A stretch of 64,000 bases of DNA from Bryobacterales bacterium. Its GTDB lineage: Bacteria; Acidobacteriota; Terriglobia; Bryobacterales; Bryobacteraceae. Shown in pieces: positions 17,366-27,100 of the stretch; within the stretch, counting starts at the first letter, position 1, and the number at the start of each line of letters is the position of its first letter. The DNA lies in contig PLRS01000081.1 in assembly GCA_003164035.1 (NCBI GenBank), positions 62,001-126,000 on the forward strand, given 5' to 3'. Under the pieces are notes generated by a model, which saw only the letters and a program-made list of their open reading frames with translations, ran no database searches and was not told where the DNA came from. A program made the position numbers and the translations under genes.

Positions 17366-20263
17366 TCACCGCAGCAGATCGCGGATCAGCACGGCGGGAT
17401 GTTGGGCCCTGGCGCCGCTCAGTTCCGTCACTTGATGACGGCAGCTCGTGCCGGGCGCAACCAGCACGTCGCCCGGCTCCATTTTCCGCACTTCGGCCAG
17501 CAAGCGCCGATTGGCGATGGCTTCCGAAATCTCGTAATGCTCCTTGTAATAGCCGAACGATCCGGCCATGCCGCAACAGCCGGCATCGAGATCGATGGCC
17601 TGCGCCTGGGGAATGCGGCCGACCAGCGCCATGGTGGCAGGCAACAGCCCCAGCGACTTCTGGTGACAGTGGCCGTGCACCAGAATGCGCCTGGGGCCGG
17701 GCGCGAGCGGCAGGTCCAGGCCGGCCGCGAATTCGTCGAACAGCATGCAGGCGCCCGCCACCGTCCGCGCCCGGCTCTGCTGTTCGCCCCGCAATAGCGA
17801 CGGCGCGTCGTCTTTGAAAACGGAAAGGCAGCTCGGCTCGCAGAACAGGATCTTCTCACCGCGTTCGGCGATCGGCAACAGGGCTTCCACCACGTGCGCA
17901 ACCTGCTCCCGGGCCTCACCCAGCAGTCCCTGCGAAATCAAAGGGCGCCCGCAGCAACCGGGCCGCACCACCCCGACCTGGCAGCCTCCCTTCTCCAGAA
18001 CCGCCAGGGCCGCGATGCCGATCTCCGGGTCGTAATGATTCAGGAACGTATCGTTAAACAACGTCACCCGCGTGCCCACCGCCGAAGTCCGCGGAGGGTG
18101 GCCGGCGAGCCACCGCTCGAAGGTCTGCCGCTTCCAGGCCGGCGGTACGCGGCGGCGGTCGATGCCCAGCAGCTTTTCCATCGTCCAGCGCATGGGCCCA
18201 CTGGCCGCGATCCAGTTGGACAGGGGAGCGAAGCGGCTGCCCCAAACCGAGAGCCGGTGGATATTCCCCAGCGCGCGCGCCCGCAGCGGTGTCCCGTGGC
18301 GTTTCCAGTAATCCGCCAGGAACTCGCTCTTGAAGCGCGCCATGTCCACGCCGATCGGGCATTCCGCCTTGCACGCCCGGCACTGGAGGCACAGATCGAG
18401 CGCGCCGTATACGCCCTGGTCGCCAAGTCCCGCTTCCCCCAGGCTTCCGGTCATCGCCAGCCGCAACGCGTTGGCGCGGCCCCGCGTCGCGTGCGCTTCG
18501 TCGCGCGTGGCCATATACGAGGGGCACATCGTGCCCGACAGTTTCTTGCGGCAGGCGCCGATGCCGCTGCACATTTCCACCGCGCGGCCCATGCCGCCGA
18601 ATTCCGAATAGTCGAACCATGTGGGCGGATCCGGCGTCCGGTAGTCCTTCCCGAAACGCAGATTCGCAGCCAGCGGCGGCGCGTCCACGATCTTGCCGGG
18701 ATTCAGAATACCGTCCGGGTCGAAGGTCCGTTTCACCTCGCGGAACGCTTCATACAGCACCGGGCCGAACATCTGCCGGTTGAACGGGCTGCGCGTCAGG
18801 CCATCGCCGTGTTCGGAGGAAAGCGAACCGCCGAATTCGAGCACCAGGTCCGCGACCTCCTGGGCCATGGTTTCGAACTTCCGAATCCCGTCCTCGGTCT
18901 TGAGATTGATCACCGGCCTCACGTGCAGGCAGCCCACCGAGGCGTGCGCGTAAATTCCGGCGGTGGTTCCGTGACGATGGATAACTTCAAGGAAGCGGCC
19001 GATGTAGTCGCGCAGCTTTTCGGGCGCAACCGCGGTGTCTTCGACGAAGGAGATCGATTTGGCGTCGCCCCTCATAGCCATCGAAAGACCCAGCGAGTTC
19101 TCGCGCAGGCTCCAGATTTTCGCCTGCGCCGCCGGGTCGGTTTCGGACCGGTAGGCGTAGCCGAGCTTGCGCCGCCGCAGATCGTCTTCGAGCGCCTGGA
19201 GCCGCGGCGGCAGGTCCTCCTTCCGATCGGCGTAGAGTTCCACGCACAAAGTGGAAGCCGGGTCGCCCTCGATATAGGCGTTGCGAATGCGGTCGAGGGT
19301 GGCGTTCTGGCGGGTGTAATCCAGAATCGACTTGTCCATCACCTCCACGGCCGATGGTTTATGCTCCAGGATTACGGGAGTGGCGGCCAGCGACTCCAGC
19401 AGGTCGTGGAACATGATCGCCATCACGGCTTTCGCCTTCGGCAGCGGCACCAGCCGCAGCTTGGCTTCCAGGATGATGCCCAAGGTCCCCTCGGAGCCGA
19501 CCATGATCCTGGCGAGATTCACCGGCTTCGCCGGGTCGGTGAACTCGTCCAGGTTGTAGCCGCCCACGTGGCGCAGGATCTTGGGGTAGCGGCGGCCGAT
19601 CTCGGCGGCGTGCTCGCTGGCGAGGCCGAGCACGGTGCGATAACAGGCCGCCTCCAGCGTGTCGCCGGCCGGCACTTCGGTGCGCGGAATTTCGCGAAAG
19701 TGAACCATGCTCGCGTCCGATAGCGCGACCACCATCTCCTGCACGTGGTCGATGGTTCTGCCCCACCAGACGCTGCGCGCGCCGGCCGCGTTGTTGGCCA
19801 TCATGCCGCCGATGGTGGCGCGGCTGGCGGTGGAAATGTCGGGCGCAAAGCGCAGCCCGAGCGGCGCCATTTGCGCGTTCAATTCGTCCAGCACGATGCC
19901 CGGTTCCACCCGGACCCAGCGCTCGTCCGCGTTCACCTCCAGCACGCGGTTGTAGTATTTGGAAATGTCGATCTGCAAACCGGAGCCGATCGACTGGCCG
20001 CACTGCGAGGTGCCGCCTCCGCGCATGGTGATGGGGCAGCGGTGCCGCCGGCAAATCCCGAGGCTGCGCAGAATGTCCTCGCGGTTCCTGGGAATCACGA
20101 CGCCTGCAGGGGCGATCTGGTAAACGCTGGCATCGGTGGAATAGAGCGCGCGAGTGACCGCGTCGAAGCGGACCTCGCCTTCGATCTGGCTTTCGAGCTC
20201 GCGGCGGAGCGCGCCCGAGTCGATTGGCGCCACCGTTCCGGGCAGGATGGGAACGGTCGTCAC
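17366..20263 (-). CDS. FAD-linked 2-hydroxyacid dehydrogenase fused to Fe-S (GlcD-GlcF / YdiJ type)
   Basis: A 965-residue fusion. Residues about 45-280 are an FAD-binding PCMH domain (CPITMRGGGTSQCGQSIGSG, then TIGGMMANNAAGARSVWWGR), followed by the FAD-oxidase C-terminal domain (FGGSLSSEHGDGLTRSPFNR). From about residue 590 come two [4Fe-4S] motifs (C-S-G-I-G-A-C ... C-P and C-L-Q-C-R-A-C-K-A-E-C-P) and two CCG-type domains (VRPGCCGRPLISQG, DAGCCGMAGSFGYY). The closest architecture is YdiJ, which oxidises D-2-hydroxyacids such as D-lactate or D-2-hydroxyglutarate and passes electrons to the membrane. Its GTG start overlaps the stop of the aminotransferase gene (GTGA), so the two are co-translated. 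Confidence 0.9.
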   Translation of the reverse strand: MTTVPILPGTVAPIDSGALRRELESQIEGEVRFDAVTRALYSTDASVYQIAPAGVVIPRNREDILRSLGICRRHRCPITMRGGGTSQCGQSIGSGLQIDISKYYNRVLEVNADERWVRVEPGIVLDELNAQMAPLGLRFAPDISTASRATIGGMMANNAAGARSVWWGRTIDHVQEMVVALSDASMVHFREIPRTEVPAGDTLEAACYRTVLGLASEHAAEIGRRYPKILRHVGGYNLDEFTDPAKPVNLARIMVGSEGTLGIILEAKLRLVPLPKAKAVMAIMFHDLLESLAATPVILEHKPSAVEVMDKSILDYTRQNATLDRIRNAYIEGDPASTLCVELYADRKEDLPPRLQALEDDLRRRKLGYAYRSETDPAAQAKIWSLRENSLGLSMAMRGDAKSISFVEDTAVAPEKLRDYIGRFLEVIHRHGTTAGIYAHASVGCLHVRPVINLKTEDGIRKFETMAQEVADLVLEFGGSLSSEHGDGLTRSPFNRQMFGPVLYEAFREVKRTFDPDGILNPGKIVDAPPLAANLRFGKDYRTPDPPTWFDYSEFGGMGRAVEMCSGIGACRKKLSGTMCPSYMATRDEAHATRGRANALRLAMTGSLGEAGLGDQGVYGALDLCLQCRACKAECPIGVDMARFKSEFLADYWKRHGTPLRARALGNIHRLSVWGSRFAPLSNWIAASGPMRWTMEKLLGIDRRRVPPAWKRQTFERWLAGHPPRTSAVGTRVTLFNDTFLNHYDPEIGIAALAVLEKGGCQVGVVRPGCCGRPLISQGLLGEAREQVAHVVEALLPIAERGEKILFCEPSCLSVFKDDAPSLLRGEQQSRARTVAGACMLFDEFAAGLDLPLAPGPRRILVHGHCHQKSLGLLPATMALVGRIPQAQAIDLDAGCCGMAGSFGYYKEHYEISEAIANRRLLAEVRKMEPGDVLVAPGTSCRHQVTELSGARAQHPAVLIRDLLR

Positions 20264-21441
20264 GCTGTCTCGCTTTCCTGCCCGATCAGGTAATCGAGAG
20301 CGGCGGCGATGCCGCCCTTTCGGTGTGGAATGCCGGCAAGCCCGAGCCCCATTTCGACGCCGGCCAAAGTGCCCGCCAACATGAGATCGTTGAAATCGCC
20401 CAGGTGGCCGATGCGAAAGACCTTGCCCGCGGTCTTTCCCAATCCCGCCCCGAGCGACATGTTGAACCGTTCCAGCACGACTGCCCGGAGGGCGGATTCG
20501 CTGCAGCCGTCCGGCAGCAGAACGGCCGTATCCGAACTGCTGTACTCGGCGGGATTCGCGGCCCAGATCTCCAGGTTCCAGGCGCGCACCGCACGGCGGG
20601 TGGCCTCGGCCAGGCGGTCGTGACGGCGAAAGACGTTTTCAAGCCCTTCCTCCTGGAGCATCTTCAGAGCTTCCCGCAGGCCGTATAGCAGGTTCGTAGC
20701 GGGAGTGTAAGGGAAAAATCCGCGCGCGTTGTTCGCCAGCATTTCTTCCCATCGCCAGTAGCTCTTGGGCAGTTTGGAGTCCTTACTGGCCGCGATGGCT
20801 TTCGAACTGACCGCATTGAAGGAGAGCCCGGGCGGAAGCATGAGACCCTTTTGAGAGCCGCCGACGGAGACATCCACGCCCCACTCATCGTGCCGGTAGT
20901 CCATCGCCGCCAGCGAAGAAATGGTGTCCACCAACAGCAGGCCGGGGTGCTCGGCGTTGTCGAGCGCACGGCGGACGGCGGCGACGTCGCTCCGGATGCC
21001 GGTCGAAGTCTCGTTGTGGACTACCAGGACGGCCTTGATCTCGTGGTTGCGGTCGGCACTTAGCTTGGCCGCGGCCTCCGCCGGGTCCACGCCGCGTCTC
21101 CAGTCGCCCGGCACAAAGTCCACCCGCAGGCCGAGGTCCGCCGCCATCTTGGCCCACAGGGTGGCGAATTGGCCGGTCTCGAACGCCAGCACCCGGTCTC
21201 CCGGACTCAGGGTGTTGACCAAAGCCGCCTCCCACGCGCCCGTGCCGGACGACGGGAAGATCATCACGGGGTTCCCGGTCCGGAAGACGGCCTTCATGCC
21301 CTCCAGACAAGACTTGCCCAGCTCCGCGAAACCCGCGCCGCGATGGTCGATCGTCGGATTGTCGATGGCGCGCAGAACCCGGTCCGGAACATTGGTCGGA
21401 CCGGGTATTTGAAGAAAGTGTCTGCCGGTGGGATGCCTCAT
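20260..21441 (-). CDS. Serine-glyoxylate / alanine-glyoxylate aminotransferase
   Basis: A 393-residue class V PLP aminotransferase from ATG 21441, preceded by GGAAAGG. Opening QIPGPTNVPDRVLRAIDNPT and then VMIFPSSGTGAWEAALVNTL are typical of SgaA/AGXT. The PLP lysine is in VGGSQKGLMLPPGLSF. The enzyme transfers an amino group from serine or alanine to glyoxylate, producing glycine. It is translationally coupled to the downstream fused dehydrogenase; an oxidase making glyoxylate from glycolate followed by its amination would make chemical sense. An upstream extension to 21486 is possible but lacks a ribosome site. Confidence 0.9.
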   Translation of the reverse strand: MRHPTGRHFLQIPGPTNVPDRVLRAIDNPTIDHRGAGFAELGKSCLEGMKAVFRTGNPVMIFPSSGTGAWEAALVNTLSPGDRVLAFETGQFATLWAKMAADLGLRVDFVPGDWRRGVDPAEAAAKLSADRNHEIKAVLVVHNETSTGIRSDVAAVRRALDNAEHPGLLLVDTISSLAAMDYRHDEWGVDVSVGGSQKGLMLPPGLSFNAVSSKAIAASKDSKLPKSYWRWEEMLANNARGFFPYTPATNLLYGLREALKMLQEEGLENVFRRHDRLAEATRRAVRAWNLEIWAANPAEYSSSDTAVLLPDGCSESALRAVVLERFNMSLGAGLGKTAGKVFRIGHLGDFNDLMLAGTLAGVEMGLGLAGIPHRKGGIAAALDYLIGQESETA

Positions 21442-21618
21442 GGTTACCTTTCCGGGCGAAGTGTCACCGTGGCCAATCATCGCCACAGTTGGCCGTTTTC
21501 AGAATCTTATCAGACATAAACGGCCCCGGGTTAGCTGACCCGCCAACGCAAGAATCCGTCCGGCCCCGTCAATCGGGAGTAGAATACTTCAGAAGAACCC
21601 CCACTGGAGGGGGGACTC

Positions 21619-22629
21619 ATGAAAAGACTTCTGTCTTCCCTACTGCTATTAAGCTGCGTCTTGCCGGCTCAAACCAGGAAAGTGATTGCCAACCTCTCGC
21701 CGGATATGCTGAAGGAGCTGGCGGTGACTGCTCCAAACGTGAAGATCGTGGCGGCCCGCGGCGCCGATCTCGCCAAGGAAATCGTGGATGCCGACGCCAT
21801 GGTAGGCGTCCAGTTAACGCCCGAGTTATTCAAACAGGCCAAGCAGTTGAAGTGGCTGCACATCTCGAGCGCGGGTGTCGAACCGCACGCCGAGCAGGTC
21901 GGTCTGTTCCCGGCCTTGATCGATAGCGACGTAGTAGTCACCAACGCCAAGAACGTCTACGGCCCGCAGATCGCCGATCACGCGTTTGCCTTTCTGCTGG
22001 CGCTGACGCGCCGGCTGAACGTTACCATTCCCCGGCAGCATCTCGAGGAATGGCCTCCTGGACGGAACGGAATGTTCGAGTTGGATGGCAAGACGGCTGT
22101 CATCATCGGCGTCGGTGGAATCGGCAGCCAGATCGCCCAGCGGGCGCATGGCTTCGGTATGAAGGTCATCGGTGTCGATATCCGCGACGTTCCCATCGGC
22201 AACACGGTGCAGCGCGTCGTGCCCCCGGATATGCTCGATTCGGTGCTGCCCGAGGCTAATGTCGTTTTCATCTCGGTGCCGCACACCAAGAAGAGCGAGG
22301 GAATGATGGGCCCGCACGAGTTCGAACTGATGAAACAGGGCTCGTATTTCATCGCCATGTCGCGCGGGGCGATCTATAGCCACGCAGGGCTGGTCAAGGC
22401 GCTCGACAGCGGGCGCCTCGCCGGAGCGGGCCTGGATGTCACCGACCCCGAGCCGCTGCCCAAAGGCGACCCCCTCTGGAAGTTTCCCAACGTCGTGATC
22501 ACGCCCCACACCTCCGGCGGTTCCGACAATTTGCAGGCGCGCCTGAATCACATCGTCAGCGAGAACATCAGGCGGTTCGGCGCCGGACTGCCGCTGCTCA
22601 ATGTGGTGGACAAGAAGGAAGGCTTCTAA
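21619..22629 (+). CDS. D-isomer-specific 2-hydroxyacid dehydrogenase with Sec signal
   Basis: A 336-residue dehydrogenase. The NAD-binding motif is GVGGIGSQIAQRAHGFGMKV, the catalytic region includes MSRGAIYSHAGLVKAL and GLDVTDPEPLP, and the terminal histidine motif is VVITPHTSGG. The start MKRLLSSLLLLSCVLPAQ is a textbook signal peptide, unexpected for an NAD-dependent cytoplasmic enzyme. A strong GGAGGGGGG site precedes the ATG, so the start is secure. Family members are glyoxylate, hydroxypyruvate or phosphoglycerate reductases, which would fit the neighbouring glyoxylate aminotransferase. Either the enzyme is periplasmic with unknown cofactor use, or the leader is retained as an anchor. 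Confidence 0.85.
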   Translation: MKRLLSSLLLLSCVLPAQTRKVIANLSPDMLKELAVTAPNVKIVAARGADLAKEIVDADAMVGVQLTPELFKQAKQLKWLHISSAGVEPHAEQVGLFPALIDSDVVVTNAKNVYGPQIADHAFAFLLALTRRLNVTIPRQHLEEWPPGRNGMFELDGKTAVIIGVGGIGSQIAQRAHGFGMKVIGVDIRDVPIGNTVQRVVPPDMLDSVLPEANVVFISVPHTKKSEGMMGPHEFELMKQGSYFIAMSRGAIYSHAGLVKALDSGRLAGAGLDVTDPEPLPKGDPLWKFPNVVITPHTSGGSDNLQARLNHIVSENIRRFGAGLPLLNVVDKKEGF

Positions 22630-22680
22630 CTCCTTCCCGGCGCCGGCCGCGAAGGGTGCGTGCGCCGTAATAACCGTACC

Positions 22681-22708
22681 AACCGCTCCCATACGTAAGG
22701 GAGCGGTT
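22681..22708. repeat. R1-related hairpin
   Basis: AACCGCTCCC-atacgtaa-GGGAGCGGTT, a perfect 10-bp stem made from the AACCGCTCCC half of the R1 repeat in both directions. It lies 51 bases after the dehydrogenase stop and could end its transcript. Confidence 0.7.
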
Positions 22709-22742
22709 CCCGGTCATTGGGGTTGGGCGCTTGGGAATCGTC

Positions 22743-22888
22743 ATGAAATAACCATGCCAAATCCTGGAGCCGACGTGGCGCACGCACTCGTGCGTGCCGT
22801 GTCGAGACTCTTCTCGACACCCGCTTGCGTAGGGTGAGCCGAGCGTCGGCAAAAGTGCCGACGCGGCACGCACGAGTGCGTGCGCCAC
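22743..22888. repeat. R2 repeat element, copy A, with 25-bp inverted ends
   Basis: A region of which bases 22775-22799 (GTGGCGCACGCACTCGTGCG continuing TGCCG) and 22864-22888 are perfect inverted copies of each other, 64 bases apart. The left ~95 bases (from ATGAAATAACC) are closely repeated at 29545-29635, and one end again at 57847-57882. The long exact arms around a short middle resemble a miniature inverted-repeat element. It sits between convergent genes and encodes no plausible protein. Confidence 0.8.
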
Positions 22889-22921
22889 GCCGGAAAGGCA
22901 TAGTTACTTCTTGACGGGCGC

Positions 22922-23815
22922 TTAAACAAAATCGATGCGGAAGATAGCACCGCTCGACAAGCTGTCGCGATCCTTCCAGCCAGGATGAACGCCGGCGTCG
23001 CAACTGATCAGGGCGCCGTCGTGAAACTCCAGTCCATGCGGGTCGGCGGAGCCGGGAAGGAACTCCGCAGTCTCGAGCAGGCGGCCGGTTTGGGCGTCGT
23101 ACTTAACTAAGGCGGGCCGGCCTTCGGCAAAGCTCTTGCTGTCGTTCCCCATCACCTGCCAGATGGCGCCGTCCCCGTCGAAAGTCATGTCGTGCCACCG
23201 CGGCATCTCCGCCGTATGGTGGATGGGGATCAGCAACTCCGGCTCCCAGGTGTTGGGATCGACGCGGAGGAGCCCGGCGATCCGGTTCGCCACGATCCAT
23301 AGCTTGCCTTCGTGCCACTGTGCCCCGTGGCAGCCGCCGCCATCGCTCGCGGGCCCGAGCGGAATCTGACGATGGCTGACTGTCCTGGAGTCCATGTCCG
23401 TCTGGAAAATGCCCTGCGGCTCCGTATTCGCGCCCATCCAGACACACCCGTTGCCATAGGCCATTCCGCTGGTGTTGCGGGACTGGGTCGTTACTGTCTT
23501 CAGCAGTTTGCCATTCCAATCGACCAGCCAGGCGGCTTCGTCCCGGTCTTTTGGGACCGGTTGGTTCCATAGGGCGGCCTGCTGCGCCGAGAGTTTTTGC
23601 TGAGCGATCCACAAGCCCTCGGGTGCCACCGCGAGCCCGTTCGGGTACATGCCCGGCGAGCGGAACAGCTCTGTCGTTTTCACCTTACGATGCGGAATGC
23701 CCGCCCCGCCGCGGCCTCCGGTTCCCTGCTGGGGCTCCCACGCAAAAGCCAGGCGCCCACCCAGCCACCCGGCAGCCAAACCGGCGCCGATAAAGTCTCT
23801 TCTCTTGGTGTCCAC
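22922..23815 (-). CDS. Tat-exported SMP-30/beta-propeller-like protein
   Basis: A 297-residue protein from GTG 23815, preceded by GGGTGGGAAAC. The start VDTKRRDFIGAGLAAGWLGG is a twin-arginine signal (K-R-R-D-F-I). The body has repeated beta-propeller phrases: MYPNGLAVAPEGLWIAQQ, NTSGMAYGNGCVWMGANT, CHGAQWHEGKLWIVANRI, RWHDMTFDGDGAIWQVMG, and DPHGLEFHDGALISCDAG. Such W-x-x-x-x-x-(D/E)-G-x-L/I-W units are found in streptogramin lyase and SMP-30/gluconolactonase-like propellers. A longer frame upstream adds an implausible N-terminus. Substrate unknown; a sensor or lactonase role is a guess. Confidence 0.75.
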   Translation of the reverse strand: MDTKRRDFIGAGLAAGWLGGRLAFAWEPQQGTGGRGGAGIPHRKVKTTELFRSPGMYPNGLAVAPEGLWIAQQKLSAQQAALWNQPVPKDRDEAAWLVDWNGKLLKTVTTQSRNTSGMAYGNGCVWMGANTEPQGIFQTDMDSRTVSHRQIPLGPASDGGGCHGAQWHEGKLWIVANRIAGLLRVDPNTWEPELLIPIHHTAEMPRWHDMTFDGDGAIWQVMGNDSKSFAEGRPALVKYDAQTGRLLETAEFLPGSADPHGLEFHDGALISCDAGVHPGWKDRDSLSSGAIFRIDFV

Positions 23816-24153
23816 GTTTCCCACCCCCCAAAGAGTCGGTCTTGGAGCCCAGGCAAGAGTGACCTCACCCGCCCGCACCCGAATCAGCCGCGGAAACGTC
23901 GGGTAGAGACTCGCCGCGGTGCCGAAAGGTACCGGCGCCACGCTTGGCTCTCGGCTTTCGATTCTACATCCAACCGCCTCGGTCGCACGGTTTTGTCTCG
24001 GCTTGTCTTGATTTTCGCAACAAATCGGTACACAATATCACTCGTTGTCACTCGCTGACCGGTTTGGGACTGAAATTCCGCAGAAATGTCCCGGCGGCAG
24101 TGGGCGATGGTTGGGTGGGGTCTTCAACCGAGTACGTTGAAAGAAGGTGGGAA

Positions 24154-27100
24154 ATGTCACGGTGGTACAAGTTTCTTCTCCTCGCTGCGTTGCCTGTATT
24201 CCGACTTTGCGGGCAACAATTCGGCGAAGTCACAGGCACAGTCACGGATGCCAGCGGTGCGGTCATTGCGGGAGCCCAGGTTCGGGTGACGAATACCGCA
24301 ACACAACAAGCTCGTAGTGCGGCCAGCAACGACTCGGGCGTTTATTCCGTTCCCTATCTGGTGCCGGGCATGTATGCGGTCCGCGCCGAGAAATCCGGAT
24401 TCAAGGTCACCACACAGTCGGACGTGGAGGTACACGTCGGCGATGTGGCGCGTATCGATTTCCGGCTGGAACTCGGCGAGATCACCCAGCAGGTAGAGGT
24501 CACCGGCGGAGCGCCGCTGCTCAACACCGAATCGGTCGCCATCGGCAGCGTCATCGAATCGACGCAAATCGTGAACCTTCCCCTCAACGGGCGCGACTAT
24601 CTGAGTCTGGTGATGTTGAGTTCCAACGCGGTGGGAGAAATGACCGGTGGCGGTGGCAGTGGCTTGCAGGGCGGTGTGCGCTCTTCCGAGGCGATCTCGG
24701 TGGCTGGGCAGCGCCTGGAATACAACCACTATACGCTCGATGGGGTGGAAAACACCGATCCCAACTGGAACTCCTACATCATTCATCCATCGGTTGATGC
24801 GATTCAGGAATTCAAAGTGCTGACGGGCGTCTACTCAGCCGAGTTCGGGCGGGGAGCCTCGCAGATCAACGTCAATACCCTGCCTGGGGCGAATGCCTAC
24901 CATCTGGCGGCTTTCGAGTTTTTGCGGAATGACGACATGGACGCCAAACAATGGGAGCAGGTGGGCGCGAAGAATCCGTTTCGGCGCAACGATTACGGCT
25001 TCACGCTGTCGGGGCCGACCTCGATTCCCAAGATATTCAATGCCAAGAACCGGCTTTTTTTTATGTCGAATTTCGAAGCGCTCCGCGACCGGACCACTTA
25101 CCAGGAGATTGATCCGGTAGCTACCGACCTGATGCGCGCCGGCAACTTCACGCAAATCAGCCAGATCATTTACGATCCCCTGACGCGGGTCTACAATTCC
25201 TCCGGAGCGGGCACCGCCAACCCCTTTCCGGGAAACATAATCCCCGCCTCGGAGATCAGCCCGCAAACGGTGAACCTGCTCAAGTACTATCCGACCACGA
25301 CCATCCCGGGCGACACACTGAACGCGCGCAATTTCCATCGCAACGCCCTGTCGCCCACCGATTCCACCCAGTTCAACCAGCGAATCGACTGGGTCGAGAA
25401 CGCCAAATCGACCTGGTTCGGCCGTTTCAGTTGGGGCAACGATTTGCAAGAGGCCGCCGGCGCCTTTTACGGCGGAAACACGATTACCGGGACTATCGTT
25501 CGCCAGGCCGTGTTGGCCAATACTCGCATTCTGAGTCCCTCCATGGTGAACGAAGCCCGCTTCTCCTGGAATGAGTTCGAAAACAATCTGACCGGCGATT
25601 ACGCCAACACAACCAACGTGCAGGGCACGCTCGGCATCACTGGCCTGGCGGCTCCCAGTCCCTTGGCATACGGCATCCCGGCGATCGGTCTTGGGGAGGG
25701 TATCACTGGCTACGGCGGGATCACTCCGTGGATTACCAGGGACAATAACTTCCAGGGGACCGATACCGTCTCGATTCTCAAAGGCGGCCACAGCATCAAA
25801 GTGGGCGCCGACCTTCGCCGCCAGCGGTACGACCAGTATGGGAACCAGAAGACCGATGGCGAATTCGATTTCGACGGCCAGTCCACCTGCAATCCGGCCA
25901 GTTGCGCCTCGAGCGGTTTCATCTTTGCCGATTTCATGGTCGGTCTGCCTTACCAGGCCTACCGTGCGCTGGGCGAAGCCAACGCCATGATGCGCACCAC
26001 TTTCTTTGCCGGTTACGTCCAGGACGACTGGAAGGTCAGCCGAAAGCTTACTCTGAACCTCGGTTTACGCTACGAAAACGAGCGCCCGTGGGTGGACAAG
26101 TACAACGACATGATGAACATCCAGGCGTTTGACACGGGCGTGGGCCCGGCCGGAGCTTATCTGATTCCCAACGCGCAGGCACCGATCTTCACCAGACCGG
26201 GAAGCGGGAGCTTTTACCCCAACAGCGCGTGGGAATTCGGGCAAGGACAGGCGACGCAAGTCAGCAACGCCATGGGGCGAGGCCTGGTCAACCCCAGCGA
26301 CCGCAATTGGGGGCCGCGCGTCGGTCTGGCCTACAACCCGGCGCAACACTGGAGCATCCGGGCCGGTGTCGGGATGTTCTACGTGCAGGACATCACTAAC
26401 ATCGTTTTCGATATGGCCCGTAATCTGGCAGCTAAGGACGGGTATGTGATCCCCGTCAACGCGCGGACCACTTATCTTTCTTCTCCGTGGGCCACCGAGT
26501 CTGGCAGTCCCAATTGCCCGGGCTTTGGCGGGGTGTGCCTGGCGGCGCCTCAAGTCCAGGCCACCGATCAGAACAACCGCACGCCGTACGTGGAACAGTT
26601 TCTGCTGAACATACAGCGCGAATTGACACACCACATCGTAATGGAGGTCGGATACCTGGGGAATGAAGGACACCACCTGGACCGTTACCAGGTCCTGAAC
26701 CAGGCGATTCTTCCGAGCGGGCCGAACGACCATAGCAGCACCGCGTCGCGCCGTCCCTGGCCGTTATACGGCAATCTTCAGGAAGTGGCGGGCGTGGATA
26801 ACTCCAACTACCACGCCCTCAATTGGAAACTGACCCAGACGCCGGTCAAGGGCTTGGCCTACACGGTTGCGTTCACCTGGTCGAAGGCCATCGACGAGGG
26901 CAGCGCCACACGCACCAATTCCGGCGATACCCTTTGGCCGAACAACAGCTACACGCTGAACACCATGCGCGGGCTTTCGCAATTCGATGAGGGGCGCCGG
27001 TTTGTGGCTTCCTACGTGTACAATCTGCCGATCGGGCGGGGCACGAGCTTACTCGGCGCTGGCGCCGCCGGCGCGATCCTCGGCGGCTGGCAGCTCGGAG

